From JAOUJD01 sp963841815 (GTDB taxonomy: Bacteria; Pseudomonadota; Gammaproteobacteria; Burkholderiales; Burkholderiaceae_F): a stretch of 64,000 nt of DNA. The translations under genes and the position numbers were made by a program. The notes below the pieces were generated by a model, which had not been told where the DNA came from, made no database searches, and worked only from the letters and a program-made list of their open reading frames with translations. Location: positions 124,001 to 188,000 of the forward strand of contig CAWJEE010000015.1 of the NCBI GenBank assembly GCA_963841815.1, in the 5' to 3' direction. Positions 48,930 to 59,031 of the stretch are shown one piece after another; positions within the stretch are counted from its first letter, which is position 1, and every line of letters begins with the position of its first letter.

Positions 48930-50177
48930 GTGCCGAGCGCGACGCCCCGCAAGTTCGACCTGGTCCTGTACGGCGCCACCGGTTTCGTCGGCCGCCGCGC
49001 CGCGGCCTACCTGGCGCAGCCCCAGGGCCGCCGGAAGCCGAAATGGGCCATCGCGGGTCGCGATGCCGGAAAGCTGGCGGTCTTGCGCGACGAACTGGCG
49101 CGCGATCCGGCGGCGAAGGCACTGCCCGAGGTGATCGTGGCCGACAGCGGGGACGTCGCCGCCGTCGAGGCGATGGCCGCCGCCACGCGTGTGCTGATCA
49201 CGACCGCCGGCCCGTACGCGCTGTACGGCGACGCGATCGTCGACGCGTGCGCGCACGAGCGCACGCACTACGCGGACATCACCGGCGAGACGGCGTGGGT
49301 GCGCCGCGTGATCGACCGCCACCACGCGCGCGCCGCGCGCGACGGCACGCGCATCGTGCCGTTCTGCGGGTTCGACTCCGTGCCGTCGGACCTCGGCACG
49401 CTGCTGCTGGTGCGCCACATCGAGGCCACCTTCGGCGCGCCGTGCGTCGAGGTCAACGCGTACTTCCAGATGATGGGCGGCTTCAATGGCGGCACGCTCG
49501 CGTCCAACGCCCATCGCTACGAGTCGGGCGAGGTGAAGGCGGGCAACCATCCCTTCCTGCTCGATCCCGGCACGCGGCACTCCGCGGCCGAGCTGCGCGC
49601 GAACCACGATCCTCGCGGCGCGCGCTACGACGTCGCGCTCGGCGCCTGGGTCGCGCCGTTCATCATGGGCCCGATCAACACGCGCGTCGTCCGCCGCAGC
49701 GCTGCGCTGAACGCAATCTACGGCGAGCCGTACGCATCGCGCTTCGCGTACCAGGAGTACACGAAGTTCGGCCCGCCGCTCGCCGCGGCGAAGGCGGGCG
49801 CGATGGCGGCGTCGATGCAGGGCTTCGCCGTAGCGATGGCGCTGCGCCCGGCGCGCGCGCTGCTCGGCGCCGTGCTGCCGAAGCCGGGCGAGGGACCGTC
49901 GGAGCAGACGATGGCGCGGGGCTGGTTCAGGACCACGCTGATCGGCCACACGGCCGACGGCCGCAGCGCGCGCGCCCGCATTGCCTACCGCGGCGACCCG
50001 GGCAACCGCGCGACGCTGCGCATCCTTTGCGAGTCCGGGCTCGCGCTGGCGTTCGATAGCGACAAGCTGCCCGGCGCCCCTGGCCGCGGCGGCGTGCTGA
50101 CGCCCGCCACCGCGCTCGGCGCGGCGCTGGTGCCAAGGCTGCGCGCGGCGGGGTTCGAGATCTCGGTGGGCGAGTAG
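48930..50177 (+). CDS. saccharopine dehydrogenase-like / trans-acting enoyl reductase-like protein
   Basis: About 415 residues from GTG 48930 (AAGGCAGG ahead); GTG 48897 is an alternative. N-terminal Rossmann motif LVLYGATGFVGRRAAAYL is followed by AIAGRDAGKLAVL, VLITTAGPYALYGDAIVDACA and THYADITGETAW, typical for the family. Then comes PFCGFDSVPSDLGT. Members reduce or modify lipid intermediates in actinobacteria and proteobacteria. It is divergent from the hemolysin-family operon. Its substrate is unknown. Confidence 0.85.
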   Translation: MPSATPRKFDLVLYGATGFVGRRAAAYLAQPQGRRKPKWAIAGRDAGKLAVLRDELARDPAAKALPEVIVADSGDVAAVEAMAAATRVLITTAGPYALYGDAIVDACAHERTHYADITGETAWVRRVIDRHHARAARDGTRIVPFCGFDSVPSDLGTLLLVRHIEATFGAPCVEVNAYFQMMGGFNGGTLASNAHRYESGEVKAGNHPFLLDPGTRHSAAELRANHDPRGARYDVALGAWVAPFIMGPINTRVVRRSAALNAIYGEPYASRFAYQEYTKFGPPLAAAKAGAMAASMQGFAVAMALRPARALLGAVLPKPGEGPSEQTMARGWFRTTLIGHTADGRSARARIAYRGDPGNRATLRILCESGLALAFDSDKLPGAPGRGGVLTPATALGAALVPRLRAAGFEISVGE

Positions 50178-50296
50178 CCGGATCCCGCGGATTGCGGATC
50201 TGCGCCGGCGACAAGCCGACTGCCATCGCCATCACGGACCGAAGGAACGTGGCGGCCGACCGGCGCGAGTTCTTGGTTCCTCCTGCGAGCGGTGCG

Positions 50297-50725
50297 CTAC
50301 TGCGGCGTCGACCGCCACTCCTTCTTCCACAGCTTCGCGAGTTCGGTCGCCACTGCTCCCGGCGGGTCGCCGATGTACGTCGTCTTGCCCTTCTCGTACA
50401 CCGTGCCGTAGACGACCTTCTTCGCGGGCGAGTACAGCAGCACGGCGCTGTTGTTGTTGCAGTCGTGGTTCTTGCAGAACGAGTTCATCACGTAGCGCTC
50501 GCCGGCGACGTCGATGAACTTGTCTTGCGGTGCCGGCCCGTCGCGCTTGGCGAGCCACGGGGTCTTCGATTTCGGGCCGAGCGCTTTCATGTAGGCGGAC
50601 TTGAACGCGGGCTCCTGCAGGTATTCCCACGGCTCCTTCGCCTTCTGGGCGTGGGCTGCCGCCGCGGCGGCGACGGCGAGCGCGGCGAAGAGCAGGCGAA
50701 TGCAACGGCGGGCGGGGAGGGTCAT
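50297..50725 (-). CDS. Ivy-type inhibitor of C-type lysozyme
   Basis: 142 residues from ATG 50725 (GGAG ahead). Signal peptide through AAAAAHAQ. The mature protein has WEYLQEPAFKSAYMKAL and the inhibitory loop region SFCKNHDCNNNSAVLLYSP, in which the family's CKPHDC appears as CKNHDC. It ends GDPPGAVATELAKLWKKEW. Ivy acts in the periplasm to block lysozyme. The GTAACG-type repeat (50770) is 45 bases upstream of its start. Confidence 0.85.
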   Translation of the reverse strand: MTLPARRCIRLLFAALAVAAAAAAHAQKAKEPWEYLQEPAFKSAYMKALGPKSKTPWLAKRDGPAPQDKFIDVAGERYVMNSFCKNHDCNNNSAVLLYSPAKKVVYGTVYEKGKTTYIGDPPGAVATELAKLWKKEWRSTPQ

Positions 50726-51068
50726 CGCGATCTCCATCTTCGGCAGGAGGGTCGATCGTGCGTGGGGGGCGTTACCGGGACGTTATTCGACGCGCTGCGC
50801 CGTCCAGCACGGCCGGTCCTGGCGCGCGGTCGGGCGGTGCGACCCATGGGCCTCGGCCGGATGTGAAACGGCCCGCGCCGGGTAGCGTGGGCCGTTCCGT
50901 TGATGGACGGTCCTGCAAGGCCCCGCCCGGAACGTTTCACTCTACGCCGATCACGCCGGCATTGCCTCCTCGCTCGTTGACAACGGCCGCGTGCGCGCGT
51001 CGCGCTGCAGCGTCGCGGGCCTCAGATCTCCTGGGCAGCCCGCCGCGTTGTCGTCGCGCCGGGGAGGT
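50726..51068. other. gene-free region between the Ivy gene and the exported protein gene
   Basis: Contains the direct-repeat motif at 50770. Further on, GTGGGCCGTTCC-type sequence and a self-complementary stretch (CGGCCCGCGCC...GGGCCG, near 50868-50895) might form a weak hairpin. No open frame convinces. Confidence 0.4.
50770..50786 (-). promoter_or_regulatory. direct-repeat motif 1, candidate SARP-binding site
   Basis: On the minus strand it reads ATAACG-TCCCG-GTAACG, two hexamers with 11-bp period. It is 45 bases upstream of the Ivy start. Matching motifs are at 52605 and 56073, all in the same orientation relative to their gene. Confidence 0.55.
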
Positions 51069-51566
51069 TCAGAACTTCGGCGCCGGCAAGTCCTTCTGGT
51101 CCACCTTCTGGCACTGCATGCCGATGCGGGCCAGCGACTGGTCGTCGCTGTTGCGGATGTCGCCTTCGAGGCTGCCCGTCTGGCGATCGATCGACAGCCG
51201 GATGTAGGCGAGGCGCTTCAGGCTCGGATCCCATGCGAACAGCTGGCCGCGGTACCAGTCGTAGAAGAGCTGCGTGCGCGCCTGCGGGGACCGGAAGGTC
51301 ATGCTGTAGGTCGCCGGCGAAACCTCGTACTTCAGCTTCTCGCCCACCGGCAGCACGTTCGATCGCTGGATCAGCGCCGACTGGTTGTTGTCGCGCAGCG
51401 CCACGTCGAGATTGGCGCCGGTCTTGCCGGCGGCCGAGGTCACCTGGCCGTCGCATCGGAGGTACAGGCTGAAATAGTCGGCCGACGCGCCGCCGGGCGC
51501 CGCCAGTAGCGAGCCAGCCAGGATGAGCAGGCCCGGCCTGCTGCGAGATGGACCACGCTTCGTCAT
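51069..51566 (-). CDS. exported protein of unknown function
   Basis: 165 residues from ATG 51566 (GGGAGAG ahead). Signal peptide GLLILAGSLLAAPGGASA. The mature part is beta-rich with YFSLYLRCDGQVTSAAG, VLPVGEKLKYEVSPATYSMTF and RLSIDRQTGSLEGDIRNSDD. One Cys pair (RCDG, MQCQ). No family is recognised. It follows the CsgG-like gene by 69 bases and is probably in the same operon. Confidence 0.7.
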   Translation of the reverse strand: MTKRGPSRSRPGLLILAGSLLAAPGGASADYFSLYLRCDGQVTSAAGKTGANLDVALRDNNQSALIQRSNVLPVGEKLKYEVSPATYSMTFRSPQARTQLFYDWYRGQLFAWDPSLKRLAYIRLSIDRQTGSLEGDIRNSDDQSLARIGMQCQKVDQKDLPAPKF

Positions 51567-51635
51567 CGTCTCTCCCTTCCGCGGCACGTGACGTTGACGC
51601 GCACGGCCTTCGCGCGCGCCACGGCAGCGGATTGC

Positions 51636-52547
51636 CTACCTTGGCACCTCGCGCGAGGCGTCCGTGCTTCCGCCCTGGACGCCGAGCCGGCCGCCGGTGC
51701 CGAGCCCGCCCCGCACCGTCTGCGCCTTGTAGTTGCGCAAGGCACGCACCATCTTGTTGTACGAGTCGGTGAACGCCGCGAAGATGACCTTGCCCTGCGG
51801 CGTGCTCGTGTACGCGCCCGCGCCGCCGGCCGCGCCGCCACCGAAGAACCCGCCCATCAAGCCGATGTCGACGTTCTTCGAGTAGCCCTCGGCCGCCGCA
51901 AGCTGGATCGTGGACCGGTTGTCGACCAGGGTCAGGATCGCACCCGCTTCGTTGGTCGTCACGGACCCGGCGAGACCGGCAACGATCGCGCCCGCGCCGG
52001 AGCGTCCGAACAGCCCGCCCAGCCCGCCGCCACCGCGCGTGCCGCCGCGGTCCGACAGGATGACTTCCGGGATCATCGTGAAATCGGCCGCGGCGATCTG
52101 TCCCTTGCCGTAGTTGCTGCCCGCGCGCCCCTCTTCGCCGCGGATCAGGTCCGCCTCGCGGTTGCGCGCCGCCAGGCCGCGCCCGCGGTCCACGATCACG
52201 AAGCAGTTGGACTGCTGGATGATCAGGCGCAGCGCGGGGACCGTGGAGCCCATCTTGTACTGGCTCTGGTAGGCGCTGTACCAGCCGGCGTTGGTCTGTT
52301 CGTCGATGCTGATCGTCCCCAGCGTCTCGGAGCATGACTCGATCTGGCTGTTGGCCTCGGTGCTCGTGCCGCCGGCCGCCGCGCCCTGCGCCTGCGTGGC
52401 GTGGCCGCCGCCCGGTTGCGGGTCCGCGGCAAAACCGGCCATGGGAGCGAGGGCGGCGCCGAGGATCAGCGGGAGCATCAGTCTGCGGCCGGGGCAAACG
52501 GCGGCCAATGCGGTTGTGTCACTCGCGTTTGCACTGTTCAGTTGCAT
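51636..52547 (-). CDS. CsgG/HfaB-family outer-membrane or secretion-related protein
   Basis: 303 residues with a long signal peptide (MQLNSANAS... to MAGFAA). CsgG-like features are VPALRLIIQQSNCFVIVDRGRGLAARNREADLI and the Gly-rich FGRSGAGAIVAGLAG. CsgG-family proteins form outer-membrane pores for curli-type export or act as lipoproteins; a lipobox Cys is not obvious here. No curli genes are nearby. The direct-repeat motif at 52605 is 58 bases upstream. Probable operon with the gene at 51069. Confidence 0.75.
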   Translation of the reverse strand: MQLNSANASDTTALAAVCPGRRLMLPLILGAALAPMAGFAADPQPGGGHATQAQGAAAGGTSTEANSQIESCSETLGTISIDEQTNAGWYSAYQSQYKMGSTVPALRLIIQQSNCFVIVDRGRGLAARNREADLIRGEEGRAGSNYGKGQIAAADFTMIPEVILSDRGGTRGGGGLGGLFGRSGAGAIVAGLAGSVTTNEAGAILTLVDNRSTIQLAAAEGYSKNVDIGLMGGFFGGGAAGGAGAYTSTPQGKVIFAAFTDSYNKMVRALRNYKAQTVRGGLGTGGRLGVQGGSTDASREVPR

Positions 52548-52604
52548 GGTGAGCCTCCCGGGATGCGCCGGCCGACGGCGTCAAGCGCACCGTAGCGAGC
52601 ACCC

Positions 52605-52621
52605 CGTTACCAGGTCGTTAC
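52605..52621 (-). promoter_or_regulatory. direct-repeat motif 2, candidate SARP-binding site
   Basis: On the minus strand GTAACG-ACCTG-GTAACG, an exact hexamer repeat with 11-bp period, 58 bases upstream of the CsgG-like start. It overlaps the very end of the SARP-type gene. Confidence 0.6.
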
Positions 52622-55600
52622 CGCTGGCGGGTTCGCGCGGTCAGCAATGCGCGATTGACTGGGTTCCGGTGGAGGAAGCTGTCCTGGAAGGCATCGGGAA
52701 CGTGATCGCGTGCCGTCTGGCGGATCCAGGCGACGGCGGTGTCCACCAGCGTGGCCGCGCGCTCGGCCTCGCCGTGGGCGAGCAGGATCTCGCGACCGAT
52801 CGCCGCCGCGGTCGGTGGGCAGCAGTCGGCTGCATGCAGCGCCGGCAAGCAGCTTCTCGAGCGCATTCCAGCGCGTGACGGCCGCGGTGGTGTCGCCCAG
52901 GTGGAGGCAGGCGCGCGCGGCCAGAAGGCGCGCCTTCATCGCGATGCCGCCGAACTCGCGCGACTCGGCGGCCTGCAGTTCGGCATCGCATATGTCCAGT
53001 GCGAGGCGTGCATCGAGCCGATTCGGCACGCTCGAGCTCGAGCAATGCGCCGATGAAATAGTCGTCCCCGCGCGCGAGGCAGTCGCGCGCGCGCTGCAGT
53101 TCGGCCGCGGGCGATGACCCCAGCAGCCGCGCGATGCGCGCGGCCAGCATCGCCCCGCGCGCGGCGACGTGCGTGACTGCCGGCACCTCGTACTCCAGCG
53201 ACTTGCGCGCGCGCGCGAACTGCCCCAGATCGATGAGCGTCATCGCGAGGTTGTTGCTGCAGACGGCGATCCACATCGTCTGCCCGTCGCGCCGGAACAC
53301 GTCGAGTGACCGCTCGAAGGCCTGCAGCGCGTTGCCGTAGTGGCCGAGCGCCGCCGCGTAGAGGCCGACGTGGGCTTCGATCACGCCGCCGATCGGCCCG
53401 CCGGTCGCTCCCAGTTCCACCTGCAGGGCCCGTGCTCGCAGTGCGTGCTCGTAGGCCTGCTCGATGTGGCCGAGGTTGCCGTGCACGGTCGCCAGGTTGG
53501 TGGTCAGCATCGCGAGCTCGGCGAGGTCGCATTGCTCGCGCGCGCAGTCGATTGCGCGCGCAAGGGCGCCGGCCGTACGGCCCAGGCGACGCGCGGAGTT
53601 GAGCACGTACGCCATGTCCGACCAGAAGTGGCCACGCTGTTCGACCGATCCTTCGGTCGACACCAGGTTCTCGAACGACGTCAACTCGGCTTCGGCTTCG
53701 TCGGTCCTGCCCTGCTGCGCCAGCCCCACCGCGAGCAGGCGCGCCGCTTCGAAGCGCGGCCACGGCGTCCCGAGGCCCTGCGCCAGGGCCAGCGCCTTGC
53801 GCGCGCTGGCCACGCCGGTGACGTGATCCGCGGCCATCAGCGCCGCCGTTGCGCGCGCCGTCAGCGCGGCGGCCCGTTGCGCGTCGGTCCGTGCCATGAC
53901 GAGCATGTCCTCGATCACCCGCTGCGCGTACTCGACGCCACGCACCAGGATCAGGCTCTCGACGCTGGCGCAACGCGCCTCGAACGCCGCCTCTGCGTCG
54001 CCGGCGCGATCGAGGCAGGCGAAGGCGGACTCGCGGTGCCCGACTTCCTCGAGCCGTCGCGAGGCTCGCCGCGCGTCATTGGCGGCGTGCAGATGGAAGT
54101 CCGCCGCCCGATGCCAGGCGCCGGCCTCGGCGTAGTGCTGGGCGATCCGCGCGGGCGCGATCGACTGCGCTTCGAGGTACTCGGCGATGCCGCGATGGAG
54201 AAACCCGGCGATCGGGCCGGGCACCGCGCGCGCCGCGACGTCGCCGACCAGGTCGTGCACGAAACCGTCGCCGCGCAACACGTGAGCGCGCTCGAGCTCG
54301 ACCCACGCTTCCGTCAGGTCGAGGGGGTGCGACTGGAGCACGTGCGCGGCCAGCGCGGCGTTGAAGTCGGCCCCTGCGAGCGCGGCGACGCGCGCCAGTC
54401 GCAAAGCCGCCGGGCTGAGCTGACCCAGCCGACGTTCGATCAGCGCGCCTACGGTCGGCGTCGTCGGCAAGCGTCAGTGGTGCCGCCGGGCTGCGCCACG
54501 AGCGCGCCGAGTGTCTCGAGGACGAAGTACGGATTGCCGCCCGTGTGCTGGGCGAGCGGCGCCGCCAGCTGCTCGGGATCGATTCCGTCGAGGGCAAGCG
54601 AGACCAGCAGATGGCGCACGTCCGCTTCGGTGAGTGGCGGCAGCGTCACGTCGACCAACGCCGCGCCGTCTTCTTCGCCCTGCCACGCGGCCAGGGCGGC
54701 CGGCGTCTCCGCGCCCCGCACGGCCAGCGTCAGCCGCAGCTCGACGGCGAGCGATGGCAACAGCTCGAGCGATGCGGCGTCGGCGAAATGCAGGTCGTCC
54801 AGGGCCAGCCCCGCGAGACCCGCCGCGCGCCGCGCGCTGAGGGCCTGCACCACCGACTGCCGGAATCGCGCCTCGTTCATCGCATCGGTGGGCGCGTTGC
54901 CGAGTTCCGGCAGCACGCGCGCCAGCTCCGCTCTCACCTCGCCGTCGATGATCGCGCCCGACGCGTTGTCGCGTCATCGGCCCCAGGGTCGCGATCGCAG
55001 CAATCGCGCAAGCAGCGCGTACGGCACGCGCTCGTCGCCGGGCCGTGCGCCGATCAGCGGGATGCCGCGCGATTGCGCGAAGTCGCCCAGCAGGCGCGTC
55101 TTGCCCATGCCCGCATCGCCGCGCAAGACGGCCACGCAGCTGCGGTTCCAGGCGTCTTCGAGGTGGCGCCACTGGCGTTCGCGACCGACGAGCAGCGGCG
55201 GACGGGCAATCGCCGGCGGCACCGGGCGCGCCGCGCCGCCGGGCAGTTCGCCCGATCGCTCGATCAGCTGGGCCAGCTCGCGCGTCTCGCGGCTCGGTTC
55301 CGCGGCCAGTTCCTCCCGCAGGACCTGCCGGCAACGAGCGTGGGCGGCGAGCGCCGCGGAGCGATCGCCACGCCGGTAATGCAGTCGCATCAGGGCGCGG
55401 TGCGCCTGCTCCGAGAGCGGGTCTTCGGCGACCAGCCGCTCGGCGAAGATCAGCGCCCGGGCGACGTGTCCGCGCGCTTCCTCGTGGGCGAGCGCAGCTG
55501 CGATGGCATCGCGGCGCAGCACGCGGACGCGCTCGCGCGCGCCGCGCACCCAGTCGTCGAACTCTTCGCAGTCTTCGTAGCCGAAGGAGCCGAGCAGCTC

Positions 55601-56041
55601 GCCGGCGGCCGCCGACGGATCGTTGGCGACCCGGGCCGGCAGCGCCGTGAGGTCGTGCTCGACGCCATTGACAAGCGCGAGCGTCGATCCTTCAACGACG
55701 ACTTCGGACCCGGCGCTGCGCCGCAGGCGGAACAGCCGCTGGCGGAGACTGTTGCGGGCCTTCTGCGGCTCCGCGTAGGGCCACAGCAGTGCCGCCGCGC
55801 GCGCGCGCGGCAACGGCCCGTCCACGGCCAGCAGCGCGAGCAGCGCAGCGTCCTTGCGTTCGAGCGCGAGCGGCACGCCGCTGCCCAGCACCAGGGCCGG
55901 GACGGCCAGCAGGCGCAGGTGGATCACCGCCGATGCCGAGGTCTCGAGCATGGCCCGCTCCGCGGGGCGCAGCCAGCACTGCAGCGCGAGGGCTGCAGTC
56001 GATGGGCGGATCCCGAGATCGCGCACGCATGGCTCCGTCAT
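52618..56041 (-). CDS. SARP-type regulator: BTAD + AAA ATPase + TPR (about four frameshifts)
   Basis: About 1140 residues if joined; ATG 56041, or 55951 which fits family starts better. An OmpR-like winged helix (LLALLAVDGPLPRARAAALLWP, NSLRQRLFRLRRSAG) leads to a bacterial transcriptional activator domain (SEQAHRALMRLHYRRGDRSAALA). Next is an AAA/NB-ARC-like ATPase, Walker A LRGDAGMGKTRLL, LDDLHFADAA, TGGNPYFVLETL. The C-terminal half is TPR-like helices (AQRVIEDMLVMARTDAQRA, GNALQAFERSLDVF). Frame changes near 54965, 54475, 53010 and 52830. The same kind of repeat motif lies before its own start (56073), suggesting autoregulation. Confidence 0.78.
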
Positions 56042-56072
56042 CGATGGCGATGGAGGGATCCTCGGGCGTGCG

Positions 56073-56089
56073 CGTTACCGGGACGTTAT
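56073..56089 (-). promoter_or_regulatory. direct-repeat motif 3, candidate SARP-binding site
   Basis: On the minus strand ATAACG-TCCCG-GTAACG, identical to the motif at 50770, and 32 bases upstream of the regulator's first ATG. Confidence 0.55.
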
Positions 56090-56160
56090 CGGGAACGATT
56101 CGGCGCGTCCATCGCGGAAACCACGCAGTGCTCGGCGGACGGACCGGCTGGGAGGCGCCG

Positions 56161-56192
56161 CAAAACAAGAGCGGCAGCCGAAGCTGCCGCTC
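56161..56192 (-). terminator. Rho-independent terminator after fadD
   Basis: Arms GAGCGGCAG (56169-56177) and CTGCCGCTC (56184-56192) with a 6-base loop, followed on the minus strand by TTGTTTTG. It is 20 bases after the fadD stop. Confidence 0.8.
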
Positions 56193-56212
56193 GTTCCACT
56201 GCGAACGCGGGC

Positions 56213-57898
56213 CTACGCCGCCACCGCCTCCTTCGGCTGCGCGGTGCGCAGTTCGCGCCGCAGGATCTTGCCGATCGGCGTCTTCGGCAGCGGCTCGGTG
56301 CGGAACTCGACCATGCGCGGCACCTTATAGTTGGTCAGGTGCTGCCGGCAGTGGTCGATCAGTTCGCGGTCGGTGAGGCTGTCGTCCTTCTTCACGACGA
56401 CGATCTTCACCGCCTCGCCGGACTTCTCGTCGGGCACGCCGATCGCTGCGACCTCCATCACCTTCGGATTCATCATCACCACGTCCTCGACTTCGTTCGG
56501 GAACACCTTGAAGCCGGACACGATGATCATGTCCTTCTTGCGGTCGGTGATCTTGAACTGGCCGAGCTCGTTCATGAACCCCATGTCGCCGGTCCGGAAC
56601 CAGCCGTCGGCCGTGAACACCTTCGCGGTCTCGTCCGGCTTGTGCCAGTAGCCCTTCATCACCTGCGGGCCACGGATCGCGATCTCGCCGACCGCGTTGA
56701 TCGGCAGCGTCGCGCCGTCGTCGTCGAGGATGACGGCGTCGGTCGACGGGATCGGCACGCCGATGTTCCCGCTCCACTCCTGGATGTTCAGCGGATTGGA
56801 GATGGCGATCGGTGAAGTCTCGGTGAGCCCGTAGCCCTCGATCAGCGGCACGCCAGTGGCGGCCTTCCACCGTTGCGCGACCGCGTGCTGCACGGCCATG
56901 CCCCCGGCGGCGCAGATCTTCAGCTTGTGCAGGTTCAGTTCGGCGAACCCGGGCGCGTTGAGCAAGCCGTTGTACAGCGTGTTCACGCCGATCATCGCGG
57001 TGATCGGGGTCTTCTTCAGCAGGTGGATGAAGGCCGGCATGTCGCGCGGGTTCGTCACCAGGATGATGTGGGCACCGATCTTCATGAACACCAGGTTCAC
57101 GGTAAGCGCGAACACGTGATACAGCGGCAGCGGTATCAGCGTGGTTTCCTTGCCGTCGAGCAGGTCGCGCGCGATCCACGGCGCCACCTGCTGCAGGTTC
57201 GCGACCATGTTGGCCTGCGTCAGCATCGCGCCCTTGGCCACGCCGGTGGTGCCGCCCGTGTACTGCAGGAACGCGAGGTCGTCGAGGCGGATCGGCACGT
57301 CCTCCAGCTTCTGCGCGTGCCCCGCGGCGAGCGCGTCGTTGAACGTGATCGTCTGCGCCAGGTGCCACTCCGGCACCATCTTCTTGACGTGCTTGACCAC
57401 GAGGTTGGTCAGCATCCGCTTGAAGGCCGGGAACATGTCGCCGATCTGCGTGGTGATGATCGTCTTCACCGGCGTGCGCGGCAGCACCTCTTCCAGCGTG
57501 TGCGCGAAGTTCTCGAGCACGACGATCGCCGTCGCGCCGGAGTCCTTCAGCTGGTGCTCGAGCTCACGCGCCGTGTAAAGCGGGTTGGTGTTGACCACCA
57601 CCACGCCCGCCCGCTGCGCGCCGAACAGCGCGATCGGGTACTGCAGCAGGTTCGGCAGCATGATCGCCATCCGATCGCCCTTCTTCATGCCGACCACCTT
57701 CTGCAGGTAGGCCGCGAAGTCCCGGCTCATCTGGTCGAGTTCGCGGTAGGTGATCGACACGCCCATGTTTCCGTACGCCGGCAGGTCGGCGAACCGGGCG
57801 CAGCTCTTCTCGAGGATTTCCTTGAGGGAGCCGTAGGCCGCGACGTCGACTTCGGCGGGAATCCCTTCCGGGTACTGCTTCAGCCAGATTCTTTCCAT
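56213..57898 (-). CDS. fadD: long-chain fatty-acid-CoA ligase
   Basis: 561 residues from ATG 57898 (GGAGACC ahead), opening MERIWLKQYPEGIPAEVD, a typical Burkholderiales FadD start. AMP-binding motifs: YTGGTTGVAKGAMLT, GYGLTETSP, DGWFRTGDMGFM and the C-terminal ITDRKKDMIIVSGFKVFPNEVE (gate and Lys region), with KTPIGKILRREL. It activates exogenous long-chain fatty acids for beta-oxidation at the membrane. It is monocistronic and ends at a clear terminator. Confidence 0.95.
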   Translation of the reverse strand: MERIWLKQYPEGIPAEVDVAAYGSLKEILEKSCARFADLPAYGNMGVSITYRELDQMSRDFAAYLQKVVGMKKGDRMAIMLPNLLQYPIALFGAQRAGVVVVNTNPLYTARELEHQLKDSGATAIVVLENFAHTLEEVLPRTPVKTIITTQIGDMFPAFKRMLTNLVVKHVKKMVPEWHLAQTITFNDALAAGHAQKLEDVPIRLDDLAFLQYTGGTTGVAKGAMLTQANMVANLQQVAPWIARDLLDGKETTLIPLPLYHVFALTVNLVFMKIGAHIILVTNPRDMPAFIHLLKKTPITAMIGVNTLYNGLLNAPGFAELNLHKLKICAAGGMAVQHAVAQRWKAATGVPLIEGYGLTETSPIAISNPLNIQEWSGNIGVPIPSTDAVILDDDGATLPINAVGEIAIRGPQVMKGYWHKPDETAKVFTADGWFRTGDMGFMNELGQFKITDRKKDMIIVSGFKVFPNEVEDVVMMNPKVMEVAAIGVPDEKSGEAVKIVVVKKDDSLTDRELIDHCRQHLTNYKVPRMVEFRTEPLPKTPIGKILRRELRTAQPKEAVAA

Positions 57899-58053
57899 GG
57901 TCTCCGCTCCACTTCTCTGTGGGTTTGACCCATTAATGGCACGCGAATGCTGCAGCGCATGGCCTTGCGTCAAAGCGGCTGCAATGAGGGTGCGCAGGCC
58001 TCGGACCACCCCCGGGAAAGGGGTCGTGAAACTGCGTAGTTACGCGGAGGGGA

Positions 58054-59031
58054 TCAGGCGCGCCGCGTGCGGCCGGCGGGCGTGGCGGCGCGCCGCCTCC
58101 GTACCGCCGGTGCCACGCGGACGGGCTCAGTCTGTCCGGGCGCGACCAGTCTGGCGCCGAGGGCGAGCAGGGCGTCGCGCAGCGGGGCGTCCACGTGGGC
58201 GCCGACGACCAGCAGCAGGTCGACCGTGATGTCTTCCTCCAGCTCGATCGCCGCCACCCCGGGGTAGGGCCGGGCCGCGATCGCACGCGGCATGATGGTC
58301 CCGCCGCGCCCGGCGGCAATCTGGGCGAGCAGTCCCATCGCGCCGAACGCGGGCGCTTCCTGCGGGTGGCGGAAGCCGATCGCCGCGTACTGCCGGCCGA
58401 AGTGGTCGTACAGAAGCGGGTTGTCCGTGCGGCGGAACCGGAAGAACGCCGGCAGCTGCTTCATGTCGTGCAGCGAGATGCGATTCTGCGATGCGAGCGG
58501 ATGCGCCTGCGGCACGAACGCGGAGTGGCGCTCGCGGCCGACCGTCCGGTGCGCCAGGCCATCGGTCTCCAGCGGCCCCGTGACGAGCGCGGCGTCGAGT
58601 TCGCCGCGTTTGAGCGCCGTCATCGACTCGTTGGTCGCGAGGGAGACCACGTCGACGCCGGTGGCCAGCCGCGTGGCAAGCAGCGCTTCCTCGAAGGCCG
58701 CCAGGCCCGCGAGGTCGGACCAGTACACCATGCCGAGCCGCAGCCGCCGCTTCGGGGCCGCCTGCGTGTTGGTGATGCGCTCCATCGCGGCGTCGCACGA
58801 GGCGAGCAGCGCGCGGAACTCCTGCAACGCCGCCTCGCCCGCGGGTGTCAGCTGAACCGCCTTCGTGTTGCGTTCGAGCAGCTGGACGCCCAGCGCGCCC
58901 TCCAGCTCGCTGATCTGCCGCGACAGCGGCGGCTGCGTGATGTGCAGGCGCTCGGCGGCGCGACGGAAGCTCAGCTCTTCCGCCACGGCGACGAAGTAGC
59001 GCAGCTGGCGCAGGTCGATCGTCCGGTTCAT
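58054..59031 (-). CDS. LysR-family transcriptional regulator
   Basis: 325 residues. N-terminal helix-turn-helix is LRQLRYFVAVAEELSFRRAAERLHITQPPLSRQISELE (in parts), followed by the usual linker helix. The effector domain runs from about residue 95, GMVYWSDLAGL onward. It resembles BenM/CatR-like regulators of aromatic catabolism only generally. The target is unknown: no divergent catabolic operon is adjacent; fadD is upstream in gene order but has its own terminator. Confidence 0.88.
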   Translation of the reverse strand: MNRTIDLRQLRYFVAVAEELSFRRAAERLHITQPPLSRQISELEGALGVQLLERNTKAVQLTPAGEAALQEFRALLASCDAAMERITNTQAAPKRRLRLGMVYWSDLAGLAAFEEALLATRLATGVDVVSLATNESMTALKRGELDAALVTGPLETDGLAHRTVGRERHSAFVPQAHPLASQNRISLHDMKQLPAFFRFRRTDNPLLYDHFGRQYAAIGFRHPQEAPAFGAMGLLAQIAAGRGGTIMPRAIAARPYPGVAAIELEEDITVDLLLVVGAHVDAPLRDALLALGARLVAPGQTEPVRVAPAVRRRRAATPAGRTRRA

